Assembly: GCA_046262635.1 (NCBI GenBank)
Contig: JBHEMK010000082.1
Coordinates: 1-16,306, forward strand
Direction of reading: 5' to 3'
Length of the DNA: 16,306 nucleotides
Origin: JBHEMK01 sp046262635
GTDB taxonomy: Bacteria > Actinomycetota > Thermoleophilia > Gaiellales > Gaiellaceae
The notes beneath the pieces are model-generated. The model was given only the letters and a program-made list of their open reading frames with translations, was not told where the DNA came from and searched no databases. This document shows, in pieces, positions 1-8,388 of this stretch. Positions within the stretch are counted from its first letter, which is position 1. The number at the start of each line of letters is the position of its first letter. The translations under genes and the position numbers were made by a program.

Positions 1-97
1 CGCGGCGGCCAACTTGGCCCCGCGCCGGGGCGCCGCCGCCGCCGACGGGGAGGTGACCGCCTTGGCGATCGCGTCTTCGTCGGTGCCATCGGTCCAT
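1..97 (-). other. Possible 5' end of a leftward gene cut by the window edge
   Basis: I do not recognise a gene here. On the minus strand an ATG at 95-97 is preceded by a good purine-rich Shine-Dalgarno (GGGGAGGGG, about 4 nt upstream), so a leftward gene may begin here, downstream of the acetamidase and in the same direction. Its own frame gives an Arg-rich, atypical peptide. A neighbouring frame with very high third-position GC reads GTDEDAIAKAVTSPSAAAA and looks more protein-like, but it has no start codon. A one-base error between the ATG and that frame would reconcile them; this is speculation. A plus-strand frame ending with TAA at 97-99 is an alternative (C-terminus of a rightward gene). 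Confidence 0.2.
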
Positions 98-197
98 AAA
101 TCCCCTCCCCGAACTCTGGGAGCATGCGGCCCGCGCCGTGCGCTTTGGATGCATCGTCAGGCAAACGGCGGGCGCGCGCCCAGGCCGCTACACAACA

Positions 198-209
198 CTA
201 CCGGGGTAG
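198..209. repeat. Short inverted repeat downstream of the acetamidase gene
   Basis: CTACC-GG-GGTAG forms 5-bp perfect arms around a 2-nt centre, lying in the roughly 170-bp gap between the end of the acetamidase gene and the window's left edge gene candidate. A second overlapping arm pair (GGCcgCTAC at 183-190 with GTAGGCC at 206-212) could form a longer stem. It could be an operator for a leftward gene or part of a termination structure; no T-run follows. Weak evidence only. Confidence 0.25.
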
Positions 210-269
210 GCCGCCGGCCCTTCGTGCGTCAACACTCAGAGGTATTGGCCACGCCTTCTCGAGCCGGCG

Positions 270-1181
270 CTACCCGTGACTCGCGTATGGTTCGAGCGCG
301 TCGCGTGGCGCCGTGCAGTAGGCCGTGTAGTCGCTGTTGCTGATCTGGCAGATGCCAGCGTGCGCCACCATCGCCAGAAGCAATGCCGCCTTCGGCCGGG
401 GCAGGTCGAAGTCCTCGGTCACCCAGTTCAGCAACTCGCGGAAGGCCTGGCGCGCGCTCCATTCGAGTGGCCTGCCGGAGACAAGCGTCGTCAGGCGGTC
501 GCTCGTCTCGATGCGGGGCCAGCGCAGCGAAGCCGGTCGCTCGCGGGGCTCGGAGCTCGCGGTGACGAGGGCCCCGACCTCGGGCGGTCCGACGATCTCC
601 CCGTCGCCCATCAGCGCCTTGCAGTCGCCGAAGTAGAGCCCACCGCCGTCGTGCTCCACGGCCAGGATCACGGTCGCGCCGGCGCGTAGCTCGCGGCAGT
701 CGAGGTTGCCGCCGTACCGGCCCTGCCGTTCTGCGTGCACGGCCCCGTCCGCCGGGGCGACGGCCAGGCAGCCGACCAGTGGTCGGATCGGCAGAGTCGT
801 GCGGTCGTCGAAGCGGAGGGTGTCGTGCTCCACCGAGAAGACGTCGCAGCCGGTCTCGTCCTCCCACCAGTCAAGCGGGTCCGGCGCCGTGTAGCCACCG
901 TAGACGACGACGCCGGGCGTCACCACCTCGACCGCGTGGATCGTCACCGCGAGGGCGCCGTTCGGCCTCGCGCCGGCGACGGAGATCGGGCCCGTGACCG
1001 CCCACTTGTGCGCCTCCGCCTCCGCGTAGACCTCGGGCGTGAAGTCGGAGGGAGCGCGGAAGTAGCCGGAGAAGCCCTCGACCGTCTCGACCTCGAAGCG
1101 CTCGCCGGGCTGCACCGTTCCGATCGATGCGTGCTCGGGGCTGTAGGCGTACTTCGCGTCGCTGGCCGAGAAGCGTTGCAT
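270..1181 (-). CDS. Acetamidase/formamidase family protein
   Basis: This 303-aa protein belongs to the acetamidase/formamidase (FmdA/AmdA) family, cytosolic enzymes that hydrolyse short amides such as formamide or acetamide to the acid plus ammonia. Family landmarks are clear: TGPISVAGARPNGALAV at about 63-79, YGGYTAPDP at 94-102, and GRYGGNLDCREL (154-165) followed by GATVILAVEHDGGGLYFGD and MGDGE (191-195). The length is close to that of the shorter family members. The start is ATG at 1181. There is no strong ribosome site, but a perfect TATAAT lies 11 nt upstream on the same strand, so the mRNA probably has almost no leader. It is divergent from the dehydrogenase at 1224, so the two may be co-regulated. 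The exact substrate is unknown, and relatives of this family are often annotated without biochemical support. Confidence 0.88.
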   Translation of the reverse strand: MQRFSASDAKYAYSPEHASIGTVQPGERFEVETVEGFSGYFRAPSDFTPEVYAEAEAHKWAVTGPISVAGARPNGALAVTIHAVEVVTPGVVVYGGYTAPDPLDWWEDETGCDVFSVEHDTLRFDDRTTLPIRPLVGCLAVAPADGAVHAERQGRYGGNLDCRELRAGATVILAVEHDGGGLYFGDCKALMGDGEIVGPPEVGALVTASSEPRERPASLRWPRIETSDRLTTLVSGRPLEWSARQAFRELLNWVTEDFDLPRPKAALLLAMVAHAGICQISNSDYTAYCTAPRDALEPYASHG

Positions 1182-1192
1182 CTCGGCGCGCG

Positions 1193-1198
1193 ATTATA
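1193..1198 (-). promoter_or_regulatory. Perfect -10 hexamer (TATAAT) for the acetamidase gene
   Basis: Read on the minus strand, 1198 to 1193 is TATAAT inside the 42-bp divergent region between the acetamidase start (1181) and the dehydrogenase start (1224). It is an AT-rich island in GC-rich DNA. A transcript would start near 1186-1187, only about 5 nt before the ATG, so the mRNA would be nearly leaderless. No convincing -35 box lies 16-18 bp upstream. Leaderless mRNAs driven by -10-dominated promoters are common in Actinobacteria (established knowledge). Confidence 0.55.
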
Positions 1199-1223
1199 TT
1201 CCGGCGTCGAACGGAGGCCGGTG

Positions 1224-2009
1224 ATGCAACGTCTCACGGATCAGGTCGCAGTCGTGACGGGTGGCGCCCGGGGAATCGGACGCGGGATCGCCTCCGTCCT
1301 CGCGGCGGAGGGCGCCCACGTGGTGATCGGGGATCTGGACGCCACGCTGGCCGAATCGACGGCGACGACGCTCCGGACGCAGGGTCTCGAGGTGATTGCC
1401 GTCAAGACCGACGTCACCGATCGCGCCTCCGTCGACGCGATGGCCGCTCGCGTCGTCGACGCGCACGGCCGGATCGACATTCTGGCCGCGAATGCAGGCA
1501 TCTACCCGGCCACCGCTCTCGCCACGATCGACGATGCGGTGTGGGACCGTGTGATGGACGTCAACGTCAAGGGGATGGTTCGCGTCGTGCAGGCGTGCCT
1601 GACGGCGATGGTGTCCCGTCGATACGGCCGGATCGTGCTCAGCTCGTCGATCACCGGCCCGGTCACGGGCCATCCCGGATTCGCCTCCTACGGGGCGTCG
1701 AAGGCCGCGATGCTCGGCTTCATGCGCTCGGCGGCGGTCGAGCTGGCGAGGAACGGAGTCACGATCAACGCCGTCCTCCCGGGGAACGTCCAGACGCCCG
1801 GATTCGCCCGCACGAGTGAGGAACACCAGCGCCGGATGCTGGCGTCGATCCCGATGGGGCACCTGGCAGATCCGGAGGACATCGGGTGGGCCGTGCGCTT
1901 CCTCGCCGCTCCCGAGGCGAGGTACATCACCGGTCAGACGCTGATCGTGGACGGCGGCCAGGTGCTTCCGGAAGCACCAGGCACGCTCTCGGCCCCGATC
2001 CCGGGCTGA
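1224..2009 (+). CDS. SDR family NAD(P)-dependent oxidoreductase
   Basis: Classical short-chain dehydrogenase/reductase of 261 aa, a soluble enzyme that oxidises an alcohol or reduces a ketone. Visible motifs are the Rossmann glycine motif TGGARGIG (12-19), an Asp at the end of beta-2 (IGDLD, D37) that favours NAD(H), NAG (90-92), the catalytic Asn in VNVKG (N114), a Ser cluster at 140-142, and the YxxxK pair Y156/K160. The C-terminal PxDIGWAVRFL...ITGQTLIVDGG segment is typical. The ATG at 1224 is chosen because GGAGG lies 6 nt upstream; longer in-frame extensions run antisense into the acetamidase gene. It lies 118 nt before the binding-protein gene. The substrate is unknown; the context suggests a sugar, polyol or hydroxy acid. 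Confidence 0.93.
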   Translation: MQRLTDQVAVVTGGARGIGRGIASVLAAEGAHVVIGDLDATLAESTATTLRTQGLEVIAVKTDVTDRASVDAMAARVVDAHGRIDILAANAGIYPATALATIDDAVWDRVMDVNVKGMVRVVQACLTAMVSRRYGRIVLSSSITGPVTGHPGFASYGASKAAMLGFMRSAAVELARNGVTINAVLPGNVQTPGFARTSEEHQRRMLASIPMGHLADPEDIGWAVRFLAAPEARYITGQTLIVDGGQVLPEAPGTLSAPIPG

Positions 2010-2024
2010 CCTGGGACGGCAATC

Positions 2025-2053
2025 CTGCCTTGCTCGCTTGGGCAGAGGCGAGC
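2025..2053 (+). repeat. Two overlapping inverted repeats upstream of the transporter genes
   Basis: CTGCC (2025-2029) pairs with GGCAG (2041-2045), and GCTCGC (2032-2037) pairs with GCGAGC (2048-2053). The two hairpins are mutually exclusive. They sit between the dehydrogenase stop (2009) and the candidate -35 box at 2059, with no T-run, so a regulator-binding site is as likely as a terminator. This is suggestive only. Confidence 0.25.
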
Positions 2054-2058
2054 GTCGG

Positions 2059-2086
2059 TTGACACGTCGTACGCGAGAGGTAAAGC
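2059..2086 (+). promoter_or_regulatory. Candidate sigma-70-type promoter for the ABC transporter genes
   Basis: A perfect TTGACA at 2059-2064 is followed after 16 nt by TAAAGC (2081-2086), a weak match (3 of 6) to the -10 consensus. The binding-protein ATG follows at 2128, which leaves a leader of about 35 nt. The -35 box is strong and the -10 weak, a pattern often found where an activator helps; that is inference. Confidence 0.35.
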
Positions 2087-2127
2087 TCGGTCCTGAGCAG
2101 GTCACCGATACGAGGAGTGGAGGGACG

Positions 2128-3477
2128 ATGGCGAGGAAGCACGTGTTGGCAGTGCTCGGCGCGGCACTCGCGGCGAGCGCGGCGGCATTCACGTCGACCG
2201 CGGCCTCGAAGCCTGCACGACCGGCCAGTGATGACCCGAACAACGCGAACTTGACCTACTGGTACTGGGCCGAGAGCGATGCGCCCGGCGCCAACAGCTG
2301 GCTCAAGAAGCAAGTCGCAATCTACGAGAAGGCGCATCCGAAGGTGAAGATCTCGGTCGTCATCCAGTCCACCGACACGCTGACCTCGGCCTTCACGACG
2401 GCTGCCCAGACCCGAAGCGGGCCGGATATCGCGACGCAGTGGGCGACGCTGCCCACGCTGACGCCGGCCTGGGGCGGCGCATCCGTCCCGATCTCCGACT
2501 ACGTGCCCGCGAGCGAGACGAAGAATTGGATCGGCACGGCCGAGAACATGTCGGGTGGCAAGCTCTGGGCAATGCCGCAGTACCTGCTCGGCATCCCCTT
2601 CACCTGGAACAAGGCGCTGTTCAAACGGGCTGGTCTGAATCCGAACAAGGGGCCGAAGACGTGGGCGGAGCTGCTCACCGACGCCAAGAAGCTCAAGGCC
2701 GCCGGCATCACGCCGTGGGGCATGGGCAACAAGGACGGCTACGGGGGCGCCTGGTTCTTCTCGCTCGTCGGCAAGCAGAACCTCAACTCGATCGACGAGC
2801 TCAAGGCCGCGATGATCGGCAAGGCGAAGTTCTCCGACCCGAAGTTCTCGGGCTTCTACCGCGTGCTCGCCGACCTGAAGAAGAAGGGCTACTTCAACTC
2901 CGACGTCGCGTCGATCAGCTTCGAGCAGGGCTTCCAGCTCTTCGGCCAGAAGAAGGTCGCGATGTCCTGGGGCACCGACGGCAACGTCACCGCGTGGGAG
3001 AAGCAGCTCGGTGCGAAGAACATCGGCGTCGGCAGGACGCCGGTCTGGGGCAAGGGGAAGCTCGCAAGGAGCTACGACACGACGCAGTCGTCCGACGCCT
3101 TCATCACGAAGTGGTCGAAGCATCCACGCGCAGCGGCGCAGTTCCTGACCTTCCTGCACTCGCCGCAGGCGCTCAAGAGCTGGTACGCGGCCACCGGCGT
3201 GTTCCCGGCCGACAAGCGCTTCCCGGCCCGCCTCGTCACCGACCCGATCGCGAAGCAGATGCTCGCGCTCGACAAGTCGCCCGTCTCGGTCTGGCCCGAG
3301 AACTTCGTGCCGCCACAGGTCGACGGCAACGCCGACCTGGCCGCGGGCGAGCTGATCACGTCCGGCTCGGGCTCGCCCGCCGACGCCGTCAAGCTCTGGA
3401 TGCGCGAGCTGACCAAGTGGAAGAGCCAGCACCCGGACGAGGCCAAGAACTACACGAAGTGGGTCTCCGGGGGCTGA
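2128..3477 (+). CDS. ABC transporter extracellular solute-binding protein (carbohydrate family 1)
   Basis: This 449-aa protein is an extracellular binding protein of the family 1 (MalE/UgpB-like) type that delivers a solute to the permeases encoded next. The N-terminus MARKHVLAVLGAALAASAAAF is a Sec signal peptide, with cleavage expected in the Ala/Thr-rich run near residues 19-27. The mature part begins LTYWYWAES and shows family features: GPDIATQWA, the GIPFTWNKALFKRAGL segment (about 154-169), TWAELLTDAKKL, MSWGTDG, and the late AAAQFLTFLHSPQALKSWYAATG. No cysteine occurs anywhere, so it cannot be a lipoprotein, although binding proteins of monoderm bacteria usually are. The ATG at 2128 follows GGAGGG and AGGAG sites; upstream codons do not look like a signal peptide. 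The next gene starts 5 nt after the stop. Confidence 0.93.
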   Translation: MARKHVLAVLGAALAASAAAFTSTAASKPARPASDDPNNANLTYWYWAESDAPGANSWLKKQVAIYEKAHPKVKISVVIQSTDTLTSAFTTAAQTRSGPDIATQWATLPTLTPAWGGASVPISDYVPASETKNWIGTAENMSGGKLWAMPQYLLGIPFTWNKALFKRAGLNPNKGPKTWAELLTDAKKLKAAGITPWGMGNKDGYGGAWFFSLVGKQNLNSIDELKAAMIGKAKFSDPKFSGFYRVLADLKKKGYFNSDVASISFEQGFQLFGQKKVAMSWGTDGNVTAWEKQLGAKNIGVGRTPVWGKGKLARSYDTTQSSDAFITKWSKHPRAAAQFLTFLHSPQALKSWYAATGVFPADKRFPARLVTDPIAKQMLALDKSPVSVWPENFVPPQVDGNADLAAGELITSGSGSPADAVKLWMRELTKWKSQHPDEAKNYTKWVSGG

Positions 3478-3482
3478 GCCCC

Positions 3483-4373
3483 ATGACCCAAGAGAGCGCC
3501 CGCCCCCGGCGGCGCCGGCGGCGGGCGCTCTGGCCCTATCTCTACGCCCTGCCCGCCGTCGGCGCGATGGGTTTCGCGTTCGGCTATCCGCTCGTGCAGG
3601 TCGTGCGTGACAGCTTCTACGCCGGCTCGTTCGACTCGCCGGTCTGGGTCGCCCTCGACAACTACAAGGGCGTCATCACCGACCCGGAGTTCCGCCAGTC
3701 GCTGCAGAACAACCTCAAGCTGCTGCTGGCGGTGCCGGTGATGCTCGGGCTCGGGCTCGCGATCGCGCTCGTCCTCAACGATCGGATCCGCGGCATGCGC
3801 CAGTACCAGGCGATCGTCTTCCTCCCGTACGTGCTGCCGGCGACCGCGATCGGCATCGCGTTCTCGTTCCTGCTGCAGCAGAACGGGGTGCTCAACACGG
3901 CGCTGCGCAACGTGCACCTCGGGACGCTCGCGCAGGACTGGCTGGGCAGCTCGCACCTGGCGATCGTCTCGGTCGGGGGACTCGTGGTCTGGCAGCAGCT
4001 CGGCTTCGGCGTGGTCGTGTTCACGGCCGCGCTGCTTGCCCTGCCACCCGAGACGGCCGAGGCGGCTCGCATCGACGGCGCGGGGTGGTGGAGCCTGCAG
4101 CTGCGCGTGCTGGTGCCCCAGATCCGCCCGATCATCGAGCTGCTCACCGTGATCCAGGTGATCACGGTGCTCTCGTGGGTGTTCAACTACGTCTACGTGC
4201 TCACATCCGGCGGCCCCGGCTACGCCTCGAGCGTGATGGAGCTGTACATCTGGAGGAGCTTCTCGAATGGTGCCAACGGCACCGCCGCGAGCGTGGCCGT
4301 GATGCTGCTGGGGATGGCGAGCGTGCTGATCGGCCTCTCGCTGTGGATGCGGCGGCGGGCGGAAACCGCATGA
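3483..4373 (+). CDS. ABC sugar transporter permease (MalF/UgpA-like)
   Basis: A 296-aa inner-membrane permease subunit of a carbohydrate-type ABC importer. After a strongly basic N-terminus (RPRRRRRR) there are about six hydrophobic segments, near 16-40, 78-98, 108-132, 158-185, 215-240 and 268-288. The cytoplasmic EAA loop that docks on the ATPase is visible at about 193-213 (EAARIDGAGWW...RVLVPQIRP). The LPYVLPATAIG and TSGGPGYAS segments are typical of the MalF/UgpA branch. The start at 3483 is 5 nt after the binding-protein stop, and the end overlaps the next permease by 4 nt (ATGA), so translation is probably coupled. It should pair with the 4370-5206 permease and most likely with the convergent ATPase at 5213-6376. 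Confidence 0.93.
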   Translation: MTQESARPRRRRRRALWPYLYALPAVGAMGFAFGYPLVQVVRDSFYAGSFDSPVWVALDNYKGVITDPEFRQSLQNNLKLLLAVPVMLGLGLAIALVLNDRIRGMRQYQAIVFLPYVLPATAIGIAFSFLLQQNGVLNTALRNVHLGTLAQDWLGSSHLAIVSVGGLVVWQQLGFGVVVFTAALLALPPETAEAARIDGAGWWSLQLRVLVPQIRPIIELLTVIQVITVLSWVFNYVYVLTSGGPGYASSVMELYIWRSFSNGANGTAASVAVMLLGMASVLIGLSLWMRRRAETA

Positions 4374-5206
4374 ACAGCACGGCCGGCGGGCGCCTCGCGA
4401 GCCTCGCGGCTCGGCACGCCTTCCTCGCGATCATCTGCCTGGCCGCGCTCTATCCGCTCTGGTTCATCGTGACGACGGCGCTCAAGACCAACATCGCCTA
4501 CCAGCTCGACCCGACCGGCTTTCCCACCCATCCGACGCTCGGCGCCCTGCGCTCGATCGTGGCCGACCAGCCGCTGCCTCGCTGGATGTGGAACAGCTTC
4601 CTGGTCACGATCTCCTCGGTGGCCGTCTCGACGCTGATTGCATTGCTCGCCGCCTACGCGGTCGTGTTCGGCCGCTTCAGGGGCCACAAGGTCTTCCTCT
4701 CGACGAACGTCGCACTGATGGTCGTCCCTCCGGTCACGCTGCTCGTGCCGATGTTCGTGTTGATGGTCAACACTGGCTGGGTCAACCATCTGCAGTCGGT
4801 GATCGTCTTCTACTCGGGCCTGCTCGTGCCGTTCGCGGTGTTCTTCCTGACCAACTTCTTCCGGACCGTTCCGCAGGAGCTGATCGAGGCTGCTTCAGTT
4901 GAGGGCGCCGGACCGTTCACCGTGCTGAGGCGGATCGTCATGCCGCTCTCGGGGGCGGCGAGCTTCACGCTCGTCGTCGTCCAGGCGATCTGGGTCTGGA
5001 ACGAGCTGTTGATCGCCCTCGTCTTTCTGCAGAACGAGAGCGCGCGGACGCTCATGGCCGGGCTGGCGCAGTTCCAGGGCCGCTACGCGACCAACCAGCC
5101 GCTCGTTCTCGCCGGTGCGCTCGTCTCGATCGCACCCGTTGTGCTGCTCTACCTTTCGGGGCAGCGTTTCTTCGTGCGCGGGCTCACCGCGGGCATCGGC
5201 AAGTGA
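4370..5206 (+). CDS. ABC sugar transporter permease (MalG/UgpE-like)
   Basis: The second permease subunit of the importer, 278 aa, with about six membrane segments (near 17-38, 76-100, 110-133, 142-163, 197-220 and 246-264). The EAA loop is at 173-193 (EAASVEGAGPF...RRIVMPLS) and matches the MalG/UgpE branch. The ATG at 4370 overlaps the stop of the preceding permease (ATGA). The stop at 5204-5206 faces the ATPase stop at 5213 on the other strand, with only 6 nt between and no recognisable terminator hairpin, so transcripts from both strands probably overlap at their 3' ends. Confidence 0.93.
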   Translation: MNSTAGGRLASLAARHAFLAIICLAALYPLWFIVTTALKTNIAYQLDPTGFPTHPTLGALRSIVADQPLPRWMWNSFLVTISSVAVSTLIALLAAYAVVFGRFRGHKVFLSTNVALMVVPPVTLLVPMFVLMVNTGWVNHLQSVIVFYSGLLVPFAVFFLTNFFRTVPQELIEAASVEGAGPFTVLRRIVMPLSGAASFTLVVVQAIWVWNELLIALVFLQNESARTLMAGLAQFQGRYATNQPLVLAGALVSIAPVVLLYLSGQRFFVRGLTAGIGK

Positions 5207-5212
5207 CGTCTC

Positions 5213-6376
<1,164 letters not shown>

Positions 6377-6411
6377 GGCTCCAGGCCAGGGAGCATAGAG
6401 CGGGACAACGC

Positions 6412-7224
6412 TCAGTAGCCGGCCTGCATCGTTCCCATCACGTCAACGTGCCCCTTGAAGGCCAGGTAGCCGGCATCGACCGGGAAGACGGTTCCGGTCA
6501 CCGCCGCGGACTCGTCGCTCGCGAGGTAGACGACAAACGGAGCGATCTGCTCCGGCGTCGGGATCGGGAGGATGTGGAGGCTCTCGATCGCTGAACGCGC
6601 CTGGGCGTCGTCCAGCCAGACCCGCTGCGGCTCGGTCGAGACGAAGCTCGGCGCGATCGCGTTCACGCGCACGCCGTCGCCTCCCGCTCCGGCGGCGAAC
6701 GAACGCACCATCGACGTCACGCCGCCCTTGGCGGCGGTGTACGCGTCGAGGCCCGCGCAGCCTACGAGGGCGTCCACCGTGCTGGAGACGATGACGGAGC
6801 CCGACCGCTGGGCGATCATCTGCCGCCCGACGTGCTTGAGGACCAGGAACGTCCCGGTCAGGTGGACGTCGATGATACGACGCCAGACGCCATCGTCGAG
6901 CTCGGTGAGCCGCTTGTCCTCCCGGTTGACGAAGTGAACGTCCGCCGCGCAGTGGTAGACGGCGTCGACGCGACCGAAGCGAGCGACCGTTCCGGCGACG
7001 AGACGCTGCACCAGTTCGGGAGAGGTGACGTCGACGGGCATCGCCACGGCCGTGCCGCCGGCCGCTCCGATCGACGCGACCACGGCCTCAGCCCGGTCGA
7101 GCGCGATGTCGGAGACAACGACGGACGCGCCTTCCGCCGCCATCGCGGCCGCGCCCGCGCGTCCCATCCCGGATCCACCGCCAACGACGAGCGCAATCTT
7201 GTTCTCCAGCCGGCCAGCCGTCAC
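6412..7224 (-). CDS. SDR family oxidoreductase with an altered catalytic Asn position
   Basis: A 270-aa short-chain dehydrogenase. The cofactor motif is GGGSGMG (15-21); Asp at 39 (VSDIA) favours NAD(H); Y162 and K166 form the YxxxK pair (AYTAAKGG), with Ser at 147-148. Two departures stand out: the usual NAG motif reads CAAD (92-95), and the usual catalytic Asn in the NVxG segment is His (DVHLTG, H121). The GTG at 7224 is chosen because AGGAGG lies 4 nt upstream and the family N-terminus fits. The GTG overlaps the stop of the upstream enolase-superfamily gene (GTGA, 4 nt overlap at 7221-7224), so translation is probably coupled. It likely oxidises an intermediate made by that neighbour; the substrate is unknown. 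Confidence 0.92.
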   Translation of the reverse strand: MTAGRLENKIALVVGGGSGMGRAGAAAMAAEGASVVVSDIALDRAEAVVASIGAAGGTAVAMPVDVTSPELVQRLVAGTVARFGRVDAVYHCAADVHFVNREDKRLTELDDGVWRRIIDVHLTGTFLVLKHVGRQMIAQRSGSVIVSSTVDALVGCAGLDAYTAAKGGVTSMVRSFAAGAGGDGVRVNAIAPSFVSTEPQRVWLDDAQARSAIESLHILPIPTPEQIAPFVVYLASDESAAVTGTVFPVDAGYLAFKGHVDVMGTMQAGY

Positions 7225-8381
7225 CGTTCCTCCTTCCCAATTTGGTAGTCCTGCCACGGGCGGTACTGGCCCTCGGTCCGGTAGCGTGCCGCGGCCTCCG
7301 CGACAGCCTGATCGTCGACATCGACACCCAGGCCGGGACGCTCGATCGCACCCCAGCGCGGGCCCGTCGCGATCGGGATCGGCTCGGTCAGGATGTCGTG
7401 CTCCATCAGGTGCGCGCTCTGCTGATGCCCGTCGACGCCGTTTGGCAGGGTCAGAACGACGTGCTGGCCGGCCGCGGCGGCCAGGCCGAGCTCGCCGTGG
7501 GTGTGCTTGCAGACCAGCAGTCCTTCGTAGGCCGCGAGCCACGAGAGCCGGTGAAAACCGCCGATCGATCCGACCCAGTACGGGGAGAAGCAGTAGACCT
7601 CCGCCTCTCGCGCCCGGATGCGAGCGTACGCGTCCGCTTCTGACCATAGCCCTTCGTTCGCACAGACGGCTGTGTCGACGCGCGCGCGCACCTCAGCGAG
7701 CTGCCCAACTGGATGATCGCGGACGGGCTGCTCGATGAAGTCGATGTCGTACTCGGCCATCGCTCGAAGGTTCCGCAGCGCCTGTGGAATCGTCCAGGCC
7801 CCGTTCGCGTCGAGCCGGAGCCGGGGGCCCGGTCCGAGCGCGTCCCTCACGGTCGAAACCATTTCGAGGTCGTCCGCATCGTCGAGGCCGACCTTGAGGT
7901 AGAACACCTCGAAGCCTGCACCGAGGCCGTCGTCCACTTGCGTCGCGAGGCTCTCCCGCGAGCCGCGCGCGAGGTAGTAGAAGTACGTGGCCTCCTTCTG
8001 CTGGAGACCGCCGAGCAACCGCCAGATCGGCTGGTTGCAGGCGCGGCCGCAGACATCCCACAGGGCCATGTCGATTCCGGCCCAGGCGAAGTTGCCCGTC
8101 CCGGCCCGAAACTGCCACAGGCCGTGCGTGAACACATCGCGACGCATCGCCTCTCGGTTCCACGGATCTCGCCCGAGCACGAGCGGCGCCATCGCGCGGA
8201 GCGCAGCCTCGACCGAGGCTGTGTCCGCACCGCAGCAGGCCTCCCCCCAGCCGCTGAGGCCGTCGTCGGTCGTCACCTTCACGAGGACGTCGCTGACCCC
8301 GTCTCTCGCGACCTGGGAACTGACCTCGCGACGGCGGTACGGAACGTTGACCGGGATCGCCTCGACCGTCGCAATCTTCAC
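7221..8381 (-). CDS. Enolase-superfamily (mandelate racemase/muconate lactonizing) enzyme
   Basis: A 386-aa member of the enolase superfamily, soluble enzymes that abstract a proton next to a carboxylate to dehydrate, epimerise or cycloisomerise acids. An N-terminal capping domain (about 1-125) is followed by the TIM barrel. Metal ligands are visible as D191 (RLDANG), E217 (FIEQP) and E243 (ANEGLW). The Lys of the second-strand motif is K163 (YLKVG), with Tyr161 where many relatives have the first Lys of KxK. H293 sits at the position of the mandelate-racemase His, but the sixth-strand position that holds Asp (racemase group) or Lys (muconate group) aligns by eye with W269. The specific reaction is therefore unassigned; acid-sugar dehydratase is a reasonable guess. 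The start is GTG at 8381 with GAGG 5 nt upstream, 7 nt after the M24 stop. The stop overlaps the next gene. Confidence 0.9.
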   Translation of the reverse strand: MKIATVEAIPVNVPYRRREVSSQVARDGVSDVLVKVTTDDGLSGWGEACCGADTASVEAALRAMAPLVLGRDPWNREAMRRDVFTHGLWQFRAGTGNFAWAGIDMALWDVCGRACNQPIWRLLGGLQQKEATYFYYLARGSRESLATQVDDGLGAGFEVFYLKVGLDDADDLEMVSTVRDALGPGPRLRLDANGAWTIPQALRNLRAMAEYDIDFIEQPVRDHPVGQLAEVRARVDTAVCANEGLWSEADAYARIRAREAEVYCFSPYWVGSIGGFHRLSWLAAYEGLLVCKHTHGELGLAAAAGQHVVLTLPNGVDGHQQSAHLMEHDILTEPIPIATGPRWGAIERPGLGVDVDDQAVAEAAARYRTEGQYRPWQDYQIGKEER

Positions 8382-8388
8382 GGTCGCC

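Noticed and set aside
8..97. Annexin-like GTDEDAI motif in a left-edge minus frame
   Set aside because: It is a single short match without a start codon or repeated units, cut off by the window edge; too little to name a family.
1927..3432. 501-codon open frame on the minus strand across the binding-protein gene
   Set aside because: It is antisense to a clear solute-binding protein; the translation is Arg/Leu/Glu-rich low-complexity text with no family motif, typical of shadow frames in GC-rich DNA.
7225..7647. N-terminal extension of the second dehydrogenase frame
   Set aside because: It overlaps the enolase-superfamily gene in another frame; the GTG at 7224 has a strong AGGAGG site and the expected N-terminus.
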